Positions 36,598 through 45,654 of a stretch of DNA of 64,000 nucleotides are shown piece by piece. The position numbers and the translations under genes are program-made. The stretch covers positions 744,001 to 808,000 of the forward strand of contig CBDAKK010000008.1 of assembly GCA_965196605.1 (NCBI GenBank). Reading direction: 5' to 3'. The notes beneath the pieces are model-generated. The model searched no databases. It was not told where the DNA came from and was given only the letters and a program-made list of their open reading frames with translations. The DNA comes from CBDAKK01 sp965196605. GTDB taxonomy: Bacteria; Spirochaetota; Spirochaetia; WTKD01; G963693115. Numbering within the stretch: position 1 is the stretch's first letter; every line of letters begins with the position of its first letter.

Positions 36598-37422
36598 ATG
36601 AACCATATTTCAAAAAACAAATGGACTTTAACGTTTCTTGCGCTTGTCATTTCCATAATACATTTTGTACCATTTTACATTGCGCTCACCATTGCCTTCA
36701 AGCCAAAGACCGACCTTTCATCGCGTTGGCTACTTCCAAAGCAATGGTACTTTGAAAATTTTAGCGGAGCCTTAAAAAACTCAAACATAGCTCCCGCGCT
36801 TGTGAATAACATCATCATAACAGTGTCCTCTCTCTTTTTAGTAGTCCTCATCGCCTCCTTAGCCGCTTACCCCCTTGCGCGTCGCAAAAACGCATGGAAC
36901 GCCTTTGTGCTCAAATCCATCATTGCCATGATGATAATACCGCCCATGAGTGTGCTTGTTCCCCTCATATCGCTTGTCAAAACCATGGGCGGCATCAGCA
37001 CACTCTGGGGCATTATCTTGGTTCTAACGGCCTACCAACTCCCCATTGCCATTTTTCTTTTCACCAAGTTTATAGCCGCCACCATCCCCGCATCCCTTGA
37101 CGAATCCGCCATGCTTGACGGCGCATCAGCCTTGCGTATTTACTGGACAATAATACTACCCCTGCTCAAACCCATTATGACCACGGTCATCATTCTCACC
37201 GGCGTAGCCCTGTGGAACGACTACCAGTTTTCTTTGTACCTCTTACAAAGCCCCGACAAGCAAGTTATTACCCTTGCAATAGCCTCGTTTTTTTCGTCCA
37301 ACAGTTCACACATTGGGCAAGCCGCAGCCAGCACGCTCATAGCCGTGGTACCCATAACCGTACTCTTTTTACTCTTGCAAAAATACTTCATTCGCGGCAT
37401 GGTCGAAGGCTCGATAAAGTAG
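36598..37422 (+). CDS. ABC sugar permease, MsmG/UgpE type, set 2
   Basis: A 274-residue permease with six segments and EAA loop LDESAMLDGASALRIYWTIILPLL. It starts 4 bp after the previous stop. No ATPase follows; the operon runs straight into a repeat tract. Confidence 0.91.
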   Translation: MNHISKNKWTLTFLALVISIIHFVPFYIALTIAFKPKTDLSSRWLLPKQWYFENFSGALKNSNIAPALVNNIIITVSSLFLVVLIASLAAYPLARRKNAWNAFVLKSIIAMMIIPPMSVLVPLISLVKTMGGISTLWGIILVLTAYQLPIAIFLFTKFIAATIPASLDESAMLDGASALRIYWTIILPLLKPIMTTVIILTGVALWNDYQFSLYLLQSPDKQVITLAIASFFSSNSSHIGQAAASTLIAVVPITVLFLLLQKYFIRGMVEGSIK

Positions 37423-37489
37423 CCTTACAATTTTTTTGTGCAAACATGCTTTCATTCCCAACTCTCCGCCCCTTTTTTGCGCACTAGCG

Positions 37490-38480
37490 CTTTGTGTTTG
37501 CGCTACGCACGTCTTTCTGTGTTATAGCTGACGCTAATCTTGTATAAACTTTTTCTGCGGTCAAGCAGTTAGACGCACTATCACTTGCAGTGGGCTAAGA
37601 CTGATGCCTTCTGTACCGTCCATGGCGCACAATGTGTCCCGTCCGTGGGACGTGCGTGCCAAGGAGCTATTCTAAATATGCTATCTATTCGGACGGCTGT
37701 ACTTTCTTTCTTTGGTGCGAGTACTCCATTTCTGCTCCGCTGCGCTCCGCAATCTGAATGTCAGCACCCGTACCATCCTTGGCAGCCTTAATGCCCCGTC
37801 CATAGGGCGACTTCGCGCTTTTCAGCGCTCTCGACTTTTTGTGCAACGCTCACGAGCGAAGCGAGGGGATGCAAACTATTGCATAAGCACCGCGTTGCGG
37901 TGCAAACATGGAGCTTGCATCAAAAGAAAAGAAAGAAGAGTACCAAAGAAAAAAAGTCGAGGACGCGAAGCGTGAACGGTTAGAAACAATTAAAATAAGT
38001 GTCTCAACGCGACACAAAGATGGAGCTTATAGCAAAAGCTGCTGTGGGGGCGTGCCCCCACTCCCCCGAGCATTCAGTGAACGTCTTTTGCGCATACACG
38101 CGATTGTTTGTGCCATTGTTTACGCGGTATTGCGCTTTGTTTCTTGTTTTCTATGGCGTAGCCCCACAGGATGTTTTTTCTCTTTTCTTTGGTACTTTCT
38201 TTTCTCTTTTTTGCGTCCTCAAAAAAGAGAAAAGAAAGTACAGCTATCCGAAGACTGACATATCGCGTTAGCGCCTTAGCCGCAGAAAGCGTTCATAAAA
38301 AACAGCGTGAGCTATAACACAGAAAGACGTGCATAGCGCAGCACCGCGTCTTACCCCAGTCGGGGATGTGGGGACACCCCCCACAAAGCGCTCATGCGCC
38401 AATACCGCGTCTTACCCAAGGGGGTGTGGGGGCTTGCCCCCCAACAAAAGTACTTTTGCCCCCCACAAAGACATCCTTGT
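37490..38480. repeat. mosaic palindromic repeat tract R2
   Basis: About 990 bp without a gene. It contains CTATTCTAAATATGCTATCTATTCGG near 37668, the core CACGAGCGAAGCGAGGGGATGC (37851-37872), GCACCGCGTTGCGGTGC, the block TAGAAACAATTAAAATAAGTGTC, the GC hairpin GTGGGGGC-GT-GCCCCCAC (38044-38061), a perfect polypyrimidine/polypurine hairpin (38193-38240) and two further C-rich hairpins to 38480. Short open frames cross it (for example 37908-38258), but their translations recur in other tracts in other combinations and look like nothing known. Confidence 0.85.
38193..38240. repeat. perfect 20-bp polypyrimidine/polypurine hairpin
   Basis: Left arm TACTTTCTTTTCTCTTTTTT (38193-38212) is the exact inverse of 38221-38240, with loop GCGTCCTC. 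It is one of several copies in the window whose arm sequences differ but remain complementary. Confidence 0.9.
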
Positions 38481-38502
38481 TATTCCACTACAATGATGAA
38501 TA

Positions 38503-39150
38503 ATGAGTAAAAAGAAGACTGCTGTTATTTGTTGCGCGGGTTTTGGATCGCGCTTGGATTTTAACAAACCGAAAACGCTTGTTGAGTTTTTAGGAAAGCC
38601 TTTAATACATTGGCAGCTTGAAGCCTTGCGTGAGATAGAGGACGTACGCCTTGTTGTGGGCTATCACGCGCATGTGGTTATTGAGACGGCACAGCAGGTT
38701 AGAAAAGACCTTACCTTTGTGCATAATTACGACTTTTTTCGTAGTAACGTGGCCGACAGTTTATATCTTGGTTCTCGAGATTCAGAGGACTATGTCATTT
38801 CAATTGACGGTGACTTAGTTATACACCCCGATGACATGGCTATGTGCCTCAATGCTTCTCATGAATTTGTGGGAATATCCGATACAAGTTCTGACAAGCC
38901 GATTAATGTTATATTAGATGCACAAGGCGATAAAATTGTTGGTTTTTCAAATGAGCCGGGTACTTATGAAATGACCACTCCGTATTGCATTCATAAGAAT
39001 AAAATTGAGAAAGATACCAATTTAGATGTGTATGAACTCTTTGAAAAATACTTTCCTGTTGATAAGTTATACGTGCGTGCTATGGACTTTGATACAATAC
39101 ACGATTATCGTAAGGCTGAAGCGATGATGCAGCGCTGGCACAATACGTAG
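38503..39150 (+). CDS. LicC-like nucleotidyltransferase (CTP:phosphocholine type)
   Basis: The 215-residue protein is a sugar/choline-phosphate nucleotidyltransferase with Rossmann start AVICCAGFGSRL, then NKPKTLVEFLGKPLIHWQ and the metal-binding ISIDGDLVI. Being next to a LicD-like gene points to CDP-choline formation for decorating surface glycans, as in Haemophilus and Streptococcus lic loci. GDP- or CDP-sugar synthesis is a possible alternative. TACAAT at 38489-38494 ends 8 nt before the ATG and no ribosome site is seen, so the mRNA may be leaderless. Confidence 0.75.
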   Translation: MSKKKTAVICCAGFGSRLDFNKPKTLVEFLGKPLIHWQLEALREIEDVRLVVGYHAHVVIETAQQVRKDLTFVHNYDFFRSNVADSLYLGSRDSEDYVISIDGDLVIHPDDMAMCLNASHEFVGISDTSSDKPINVILDAQGDKIVGFSNEPGTYEMTTPYCIHKNKIEKDTNLDVYELFEKYFPVDKLYVRAMDFDTIHDYRKAEAMMQRWHNT

Positions 39151-39216
39151 ACATGCAATTCGTGTTTGTATTTTTTTAGGAACAAAGCTTGTAAAAACTG
39201 TGTAATTATAAAACTC

Positions 39217-40110
39217 ATGAAATTTTTCAGAAAGATTAAAAATATTTTCGTGCTTGGAAGGAAGTACAATTATCCGCATGTTTTTGACAGAATACTGCGT
39301 AGAATACTCCTTCTTGCACAAGTGCATAAACTTGTTGAGTTGACTTTTCGTATTTGCAAGCTTGAGTTCAATAAATCTCTTGATATAGACGCATTGAGGA
39401 CAAAGTTTTTGCATGAAAATGGCAAAAGGGTATTACAAGACCTCGATGCAATTTTTAGAAAACACAAGATTGTGTATTGGGTGGATGCGGGAACCCTGCT
39501 TGGAATTATGCGCGACAAGGCATTTGTCAAAGATGATATGGATATGGACATTGCGGTGCTTTGTGATGATAGTGAATATGTATACCAGCTTTTGAAAGAA
39601 AATGGCTATATTGTAACCTGTTGTTTTTTATATCCATATAACTCTAAGGTTTTGCTAAAGATAGAAAAATATAGAATAACAATAGATATTGAATTTTTTC
39701 AAGTAGAAGAGAAAACTGGTTGTCTTTTTTATAATGAACCGATGTATCCTTTATCTGCGCATGCCAAGCCTGAAAGAGATAACCAATGGGCAATTTTGCA
39801 ACATCGTTTTTCATCCCATGTGCCAGGGGCTGTAATGCGCCATGTGTTTGATGATATAGAAGTAAACATTCCGAAAAAGTGGGAGCAATACTTAGAAGTC
39901 TATTATGGCAAGGCCTGGGGTACTCCGCTAAATCGTAGAGAGTACATAGAAGCAAGAATGAGTGGTGATAAAATTACAAATCCTTATCCGCGCTATCGTA
40001 TAAATGATGATGTGTATGTTCACTATGAAAAGCCGAGCACGCTTAGTGTAAAGTTATTACCGTGGAAATGGAAACTCCAAATTTTCTACAATTGGCTTAC
40101 CAAAAAATAA
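39217..40110 (+). CDS. LicD-family phosphocholine (or related) transferase
   Basis: The 297-residue protein carries the LicD signature VYWVDAGTLLGIMRDKAF followed by DDMDMDIAV, the nucleotidyltransferase-fold metal Asp residues. LicD proteins move phosphocholine from CDP-choline to teichoic acid, LPS or lipid-linked glycans, and treponemes are known to carry phosphocholine lipids. It pairs with the LicC-like gene 66 bp upstream. I use ATG 39217 (MKFFRKIKN); a TTG at 39166 is possible but has no ribosome site. It is more AT-rich than its neighbours, suggesting separate acquisition. Confidence 0.78.
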   Translation: MKFFRKIKNIFVLGRKYNYPHVFDRILRRILLLAQVHKLVELTFRICKLEFNKSLDIDALRTKFLHENGKRVLQDLDAIFRKHKIVYWVDAGTLLGIMRDKAFVKDDMDMDIAVLCDDSEYVYQLLKENGYIVTCCFLYPYNSKVLLKIEKYRITIDIEFFQVEEKTGCLFYNEPMYPLSAHAKPERDNQWAILQHRFSSHVPGAVMRHVFDDIEVNIPKKWEQYLEVYYGKAWGTPLNRREYIEARMSGDKITNPYPRYRINDDVYVHYEKPSTLSVKLLPWKWKLQIFYNWLTKK

Positions 40111-40180
40111 GAATGTATTGTTACTATGCAGCGCAAGGTTGAAAGAGAAGCATTACCCTACGGCGTTGTGCCTTACAGTT

Positions 40181-41035
40181 TTACTTGTGCGCGTTTTTTC
40201 TTTGCACTTCCGGCAGAAAAAAAGTTCCGTAGTCTTTGTGCTTCAAAACAATTTCGCTTAAAATATCCGGCGCATCCGCCTTGGCAATAATGGTGATACA
40301 GTTGTCTTGCCCTGCAGTGCGAGCTGCCAGTAGTTTTGTTTTCATGCCACCCGTGCCAACGCTGCTTCCTGTCTCTTGTGATGCCTCTCGTATATACGCA
40401 TCGAGTTTGCTCACCACTTTTAAGGGCTTGGCATCGTGGTGTTTGCGCGGGTTTTTCTCATAAAAAGCATCTACGTCGCTTAAAATCACCAAAAGCTCTG
40501 CATCAAAATGACAAGCAACCATTGCGGCAAGCTGGTCGTTGTCCCCAAATATGCGCGTCTCTATTTCTTCCGTTGCTACCGAGTCGTTTTCGTTGATGAT
40601 TGGTACTACCTTTTTTGCAAGCAGCGCAGAGAGGCAACTCTTCACTGCGCGGAAATTTTGCTCATTGGTAAAGTTTGCACGCGTTAAAAGGAGCTGCGCG
40701 CATAAAATGCCATGCGCACCAAAGGCTTGCTCATAAGAAGCGAGGAGGTAGGGTTGGCCTACCGCTGCGCATGCTTGGCGCATTGCAAGTGTTTGTATGG
40801 GCGGCGTTTCGAGTAGCGCCCTTGCCCCAAAACCTATGGCGCCCGAACTCACCACAATAACCTCGTAGCCCTTGCCCATGAGTGCGGCTATTTGCGCAGC
40901 AATGGAGCACATCAAGGTTTTGTTAGGCGTACCGCCATGCATAAGCGCGTTTGTGCCTATTTTTACGACTATGCGTTTTGCGTTTTTTATGCGCGCGTGT
41001 ATTTCTGCAAGGGTGGCGGCGTGTTCTTGTGTCAT
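40181..41035 (-). CDS. proB: glutamate 5-kinase (without PUA domain)
   Basis: The 284-residue amino-acid kinase phosphorylates glutamate in proline synthesis. Motifs are RIVVKIGTNAL, VVSSGAIGFG, PIINENDSV, FGDNDQLAAMVA and GSSVGTGGMKTK. The C-terminal PUA domain of longer ProB proteins is missing, a known short form. It lies 18 bp after proA in the same operon. Confidence 0.95.
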   Translation of the reverse strand: MTQEHAATLAEIHARIKNAKRIVVKIGTNALMHGGTPNKTLMCSIAAQIAALMGKGYEVIVVSSGAIGFGARALLETPPIQTLAMRQACAAVGQPYLLASYEQAFGAHGILCAQLLLTRANFTNEQNFRAVKSCLSALLAKKVVPIINENDSVATEEIETRIFGDNDQLAAMVACHFDAELLVILSDVDAFYEKNPRKHHDAKPLKVVSKLDAYIREASQETGSSVGTGGMKTKLLAARTAGQDNCITIIAKADAPDILSEIVLKHKDYGTFFLPEVQRKNAHK

Positions 41036-41053
41036 GGCCTTGTGTTGCGTTTT

Positions 41054-42406
41054 TTATGGTAGAAGCAGGTCTTGGTGCGTGAAGCGCGCTTCTCCATTTG
41101 CAAAGGGGGCTACGGTGTGACCCGCGCCGTCAAGTACCCACTGCGTACTAAAAAGCCCTTCTATGCCCACAGGACCGCGCGCGTGAATACGAGAGGTGCT
41201 TATTCCAATTTCAGCGCCAAGTCCATAGCGGTAGCCATCCGCAAAGCGCGAACTACAATTCCACAGCACCGAGGCAGAGTCCACACGCTGTTGAAAATAG
41301 CGCGCGGTTTCTTCACTACGCGTCATAACAATATCCGTGTGCCCTGAACCGTGAGCATTGATAAACGACACGGCTTCTTTTTCATCGTTTACAATTTTAA
41401 TTGCCACTTCCTTTGCTAAGTACTCTCTACCCCAGTCTTCTTCTGTTGCTGGCGTATGCGGCACTTTTGCTGCGCTCAAAATTTCCGCGGCTTCCGAAGT
41501 GTCCGCGTGTATGGTGACCCCACAATCTGCAAGGCGCTTAAAAAGCTGCGGCAAAAAAATAACCGATTTGGTGTGCAATAACACGCATTCTACTGCGTTG
41601 CACACCGCGTAGTACTGGAGCTTGCTGTCGTATAAAACACGCTCTGTCATTGCAAGGTCGGCGTCTTTGTGAATGTACATGTGACATATGCCATCCGCAT
41701 GCCCCAGCACGGGCACGCTTGAAGCCTTCATAATTTGCGCAACAAATGCCTTGCTACCCCGCGGTATAATGAGGTCTATTGCTCCATTCAGCGAAGTGAG
41801 TGCAGCCACCTCTTCGCGCGTTTCCAAGAGATGCACAAAACGCTGCGTGTACTTTTCACTTATTTCTTGTATGAGGCGGGTCAGCACGCCGTTTGTGTGC
41901 TTGGCTTCGCTCCCACCCTTGAGCAAGACTCCGTTTCCACTTTTTATGCACAAGCTTGCTATTTGCACAAGCGCATCGGGACGCGACTCAAATATCATGG
42001 CAATGACGCCCAGTGGCACAAAGCGCTGGGTGAGCGTGAGTTGTGGCGCCAGCTCTCGTTTGGCAATGGGCGCATAAAGTTTTTCGGGCAAGGCAGCAAC
42101 CGCTTCAAGCATGGTGCAAACCTCGTGTAACTTTGCCTCGTCAAAACTTAAGCGCTTTACAAGCGCCTCTGCAGCACCAAACTTATGGGCTTGCTCCAAG
42201 TCTTGTTTGTTGGCGCGGAATATTTCGCTTTTGCATTTTTGCAGATGCGCGCATATCTCTCGCAACATGGCGTTACGTTCTTTTGAAGCAAGGTTTCGCA
42301 ATACCAGCGAACCTTCGCGCATTGCGCGTGCGTGGCTTTTCACGGCATCAACGACTTCTTGACGTGCGCTTATAACCTGCGCTTCTGAGGCAGTGGCTGC
42401 ATGCAT
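41054..42406 (-). CDS. proA: gamma-glutamyl phosphate reductase
   Basis: The 450-residue aldehyde-dehydrogenase-fold enzyme makes glutamate-5-semialdehyde from the ProB product. GVIAMIFESRPDALVQIA and GNGVLLKGGSEAKHTN mark the NADPH site, and the active Cys is in YYAVCNAVE. It is slightly longer than usual (about 415-420), with an N-terminal extension. It starts 3 bp after the DAHP synthase stop. Confidence 0.95.
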   Translation of the reverse strand: MHAATASEAQVISARQEVVDAVKSHARAMREGSLVLRNLASKERNAMLREICAHLQKCKSEIFRANKQDLEQAHKFGAAEALVKRLSFDEAKLHEVCTMLEAVAALPEKLYAPIAKRELAPQLTLTQRFVPLGVIAMIFESRPDALVQIASLCIKSGNGVLLKGGSEAKHTNGVLTRLIQEISEKYTQRFVHLLETREEVAALTSLNGAIDLIIPRGSKAFVAQIMKASSVPVLGHADGICHMYIHKDADLAMTERVLYDSKLQYYAVCNAVECVLLHTKSVIFLPQLFKRLADCGVTIHADTSEAAEILSAAKVPHTPATEEDWGREYLAKEVAIKIVNDEKEAVSFINAHGSGHTDIVMTRSEETARYFQQRVDSASVLWNCSSRFADGYRYGLGAEIGISTSRIHARGPVGIEGLFSTQWVLDGAGHTVAPFANGEARFTHQDLLLP

Positions 42407-42409
42407 GGC

Positions 42410-43459
42410 TTAATCCTTTGGCAGTTTTTCGTACCAGCGCAGAATCATCTCTTCCGTCTGTTCAAAACTAATGCAGGCATCTGTCACCGACTTTCCGTAT
42501 TCCAAATTGTTCTTTCCGTCCACAATATCTTGTCGCCCCTCTTTAAGATTGCTTTCTATCATAAAACCACATATGTGCTTTTGTCCCGCAATGCGTTGCT
42601 CCATAATGGAATTAAAAACCTTGCCTTGGTTTCTGTGGTCTTTCAGTGAATTACCGTGACTACAGTCTATGATGATGCGCGGAGGCATGCCAGACTTTTT
42701 GAGCATGAGCAATGCTTTTTCAACATGGTCGGGAAAGTAGTTTGGCCCTGAATGCCCGCCGCGGAGAATGAGGTGAGTATAGGCATTACCCTTGGTGTGC
42801 ACAATACAAGTCGCGCCGTTTTCATCAGCGCCTATAAACCCACGCGCATTACCACTTAAGGTCATAGCATTTATCGCATTGGTAAAATCGCCGTCGGTGC
42901 TGTTTTTAAAGCCTACAGGCACCGACACACCGCTTGCCATGTCTCGGTGCGTTTGGCTTTCTATGGTACGCGCACCAATGGAGGCCCAGCATACCACATC
43001 ATCAACGTAGTTTGGCACTATGGGGTCTAAATATTCAGAACCACACGGCACACCGAGCGTGTTAATCTTGAGCAAAATGCTCCTGCCTACTTTAAGCCCC
43101 TCCTGTATGCGGTTGGTGTTGTTCATTTCAGGGTCTATCAGCAGCCCTCTCCACCCCAAAGTGGTGCGTGGTTTTTCAAAGTACACGCGCATCACCAAGT
43201 GCATTTTGTCCGCTACGGCTTCGCGCAAGGCTTTAAATTTTGTAGCGTAGTCCACCGCTATTTCGTAATCATGTATGGAGCAAGGCCCAACAATACCCAG
43301 CAATCTCGTATCGAGACCCTCAAGAATATTCTGTATTGCTTTACGCCCGGCAAATACGGTGTCGTTTATTGCTTCCGTGCTTGGGAGCAAGGTCTTAAGC
43401 TCATGAGGTGAGAGCAAGCGCTCCGTCCTCGCAATGTTTGTGTTTTCTAGTTTATGCAT
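42410..43459 (-). CDS. 3-deoxy-7-phosphoheptulonate (DAHP) synthase, class I
   Basis: The 349-residue enzyme condenses PEP and erythrose-4-phosphate, the first shikimate-pathway step. It matches the AroF/G/H type: LLGIVGPCSIHDYEIAVDYA, MRVYFEKPRTTLGWRG, PVGFKNSTDG, LRGGHSGPNY and IIDCSHGNSLKDH with metal and phosphate ligands. It heads a tightly packed operon with proA and proB. No Shine-Dalgarno is visible before the ATG at 43459. Feedback specificity cannot be told. Confidence 0.94.
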   Translation of the reverse strand: MHKLENTNIARTERLLSPHELKTLLPSTEAINDTVFAGRKAIQNILEGLDTRLLGIVGPCSIHDYEIAVDYATKFKALREAVADKMHLVMRVYFEKPRTTLGWRGLLIDPEMNNTNRIQEGLKVGRSILLKINTLGVPCGSEYLDPIVPNYVDDVVCWASIGARTIESQTHRDMASGVSVPVGFKNSTDGDFTNAINAMTLSGNARGFIGADENGATCIVHTKGNAYTHLILRGGHSGPNYFPDHVEKALLMLKKSGMPPRIIIDCSHGNSLKDHRNQGKVFNSIMEQRIAGQKHICGFMIESNLKEGRQDIVDGKNNLEYGKSVTDACISFEQTEEMILRWYEKLPKD

Positions 43460-43514
43460 AATATGCTACTGTTTGCTTTTCATCACATAGAAAGCCGTGA
43501 GTTATGTAGAAAGC

Positions 43515-44768
43515 CTAGGCTTGTTTCGCCTCCGCTATCCACGTTTGTACGCTGTTTACCAGCTGCTTAGCCTGCGCTTGTACCGCCTGTATGTCGTTTT
43601 CATCGGGACAGCCCTTAAAGCTTACCGATTCTAAAAAGTCCCACTTCATTTTCTTGCGTTCTATAATTTCAAGCAGTTCTTTTTCAGCGCCACCAGACCA
43701 GCCAAAGGAGCCGCAGTACAAGGCCTTGCGGTTGAAGGCTTTTTTGTTACCAAGCTCCTCTATTGCTGCTGCCATTGCTGGAAACATTTTGTATTCATAC
43801 GTTGGACATGCTATGACAACACCGCTAGACTCCCACACATCGCTTATAATGTATGAAAAATTTTTCGTATCAGGGAGTTGATGTATGGCAACTTCCGCAC
43901 CCGCTGCTTTTATAGCATCGGCAATGGGCTGCACCACTTTCTCGGTGTTTCCGTACATGGAACCCCACAATATGGTTATTTTCTCCTGCGAAGGCCCTTG
44001 AGAATACGAGGCATAACGCGAATAATCTTCGACTACTTTGTTTGGATTCTTTCTCCACACAACCCCATGTCCCGGAGCTATTATTTTTATGGGCAGCTTT
44101 CTTGCTTTTTCTATGGCCTTGCGTACAGGCGTACAAAAGGCCCCAACTATGTTAGAAAAATAGCGCACGCCTTCGCGCTCATAAAAATGTATCTTCTCTT
44201 CGTTCAGCTCATCATCATATAGCGCGCCATCATCCATGGCACCAAAAGAACCAAAAGCATCACATGGAAATAAGGTACCAGAGAGCGTGTCAAAGGTTGC
44301 TATGGTTTCAGGCCAGTGTACATTTGAAATTTCAGCAAAGGCTAAAACACGCCCATTACCTAAGTCCAAAGTAGAACCATCACCAACTTCAATAATTTTG
44401 TTGTGCGTAATGCCGTAAAAACGCTCTAGTAACGGCACAGACTTTTTGTGCGTTACCAGCGTAAAGTCATCGTGTATTTTGTTTTTAAAATCCAAAAGCC
44501 ACCCCGAATGGTCGGGCTCCATGTGGTTTACAATTACATAATCTATGTCCCTCGGATCGAGGTTCATCACTTTAAACTGCTCAAAAAGTGTCTCGGGTAC
44601 ACCGTCCCATCCACATACGCCGTCAATAATGGCGGTTTTTTCTCCCTTTACCACAAAGGAATTCATAGAAACACCTTCTTCTCCAATAGGCCACAGGCTT
44701 TCAAAAAGTAGGTTATACGCGTTTGCTGAAAGACGGTGAATACCGTCGGTAACTTCTGTTATGTTCAT
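43515..44768 (-). CDS. fprA: flavodiiron protein (A-type flavoprotein, FprA)
   Basis: The 417-residue protein has an N-terminal metallo-beta-lactamase-like diiron domain (ligands in NHMEPDHSG, NVHWPET, PCDAFGSFG and APGHGVVW) and a C-terminal flavodoxin domain (ILWGSMYGNTEKVVQPIADA). It reduces oxygen to water or nitric oxide to N2O, protecting anaerobes. I use ATG 44768 (MNITEVTDG), preceded by GGAGG on its strand; the open frame beyond it, to 44873, runs into repeat tract R3. Confidence 0.95.
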   Translation of the reverse strand: MNITEVTDGIHRLSANAYNLLFESLWPIGEEGVSMNSFVVKGEKTAIIDGVCGWDGVPETLFEQFKVMNLDPRDIDYVIVNHMEPDHSGWLLDFKNKIHDDFTLVTHKKSVPLLERFYGITHNKIIEVGDGSTLDLGNGRVLAFAEISNVHWPETIATFDTLSGTLFPCDAFGSFGAMDDGALYDDELNEEKIHFYEREGVRYFSNIVGAFCTPVRKAIEKARKLPIKIIAPGHGVVWRKNPNKVVEDYSRYASYSQGPSQEKITILWGSMYGNTEKVVQPIADAIKAAGAEVAIHQLPDTKNFSYIISDVWESSGVVIACPTYEYKMFPAMAAAIEELGNKKAFNRKALYCGSFGWSGGAEKELLEIIERKKMKWDFLESVSFKGCPDENDIQAVQAQAKQLVNSVQTWIAEAKQA

Positions 44769-45004
44769 CACACCCTCCAAGGCTTTATAAGTTTTTATGC
44801 GTACCTCTATTATAATATGAATCTTTAGTTTTGGTTCATCTTTAAAACTTTTGTGGGGGCAGCACGCCCCCACACCCCCACTGCTGCCCCCCTGCGCTTA
44901 CGCGCGTGTGAGCTACACGCCGTGTGTGTTTTGCTTGCGCTTTGTATGTGCACACCTCTTGTCGCCAAGCAGTGGTTTTAAATACGCTATCTATTCGGAT
45001 GGCC

Positions 45005-45052
45005 GTTCTTTTTTTCTCTTTTTTTAGCACGAAAAAAAGAGAAAAAAAGAAC
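45005..45052. repeat. perfect 21-bp polypyrimidine/polypurine hairpin
   Basis: Arm GTTC(T)7CTC(T)7 at 45005-45025 is the exact inverse of 45032-45052 with loop AGCACG. The arm differs from the one at 38193 yet is fully paired. It follows CGGATGGCC, the border seen at other copies. Confidence 0.9.
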
Positions 45053-45404
45053 CAAAAAAAGAACCAAAAAAAGAGAAAAAACATGCTGTGTGCTAAAGCA
45101 GTAATAACATAGATACTTTATGCAAGTATGAAGATTGTATCGAAGTACGTTTGTGCGAGCGCGGTGCAAACATGGAGCTTGCATCAAAGAAAAAAAACAT
45201 CCTGTGAGGCTACGCCATAGGGACTAAGAAACTGGGTTTAGGAAGCTACGCAAGCGGGGCTAACGCCGTAGGAAACAAGAAACAAAGCGCAATACCGCGT
45301 GAACAATGGCACAAACAATCGCGTGTATGCGCAAAAGACGTTCACTGAATACACGGGGGTGTGGGGGCTTGCCCCCACAGCGGCTTTTTCTTTTCTTTCT
45401 TTGG

Positions 45405-45456
45405 TACTCTTCTTTCTTTTCTTTTTGCGTCGCACAAAAAGAAAAGAAAGAAAGTA
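45405..45456. repeat. 21-bp polypyrimidine/polypurine hairpin with one bulge
   Basis: The left arm 45405-45426 (TACTCTTCTTTC then CTTTT-type run) pairs with 45436-45456 over 21 bp with one extra C in the left arm. Loop is GCGTCGCAC. It is followed by CAGCCGTCCGA as in the other copies. Confidence 0.85.
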
Positions 45457-45617
45457 CAGCCGTCCGAGGCATCATCGTATTGCGCCCCACGCCGTGGCAG
45501 CAAGAGGTGTTCATATAATACCGCATGAGCTACAACACAAAGACTTGCGCGTAGCGCAGATATAGCGTCTTACTCAAGGGGGGCGTGGGGGGACTTCCCC
45601 CCACAAAAGCAAAACTG

Positions 45618-45646
45618 TGAACATTATTTTAAAGACCTATTATAAT
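45618..45646 (+). promoter_or_regulatory. possible promoter of second nagA
   Basis: TATAAT at 45641-45646 is 17 bp after TGAACA (45618-45623, weak -35). Only 8 nt separate the -10 from the ATG at 45655, so a transcript would begin at or next to the start codon. Confidence 0.4.
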
Positions 45647-45654
45647 AAAAATGC

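Larger units (their letters stand above)
44851..45610. repeat. mosaic palindromic repeat tract R3
   Basis: The tract separates the divergent fprA and second nagA genes. Modules seen: GC hairpin GTGGGGGC with 5-nt loop (44853-44873), AAATACGCTATCTATTCGG (44981-44999), a perfect 21-bp polypyrimidine/polypurine hairpin (45005-45052), GCTAAAGCAGTAATAACATAGATAC (from 45092, in pieces), GC hairpin with TT loop (45361-45378), a second polypyrimidine/polypurine hairpin (45405-45456), and a C-rich hairpin before 45605. No supported gene. Confidence 0.85.

Noticed and set aside
37908..38271. 116-codon and 90-codon ORFs in tract R2
   Set aside because: They run through the GC hairpin and the polypyrimidine hairpin and share translations with other tracts; no ribosome sites.
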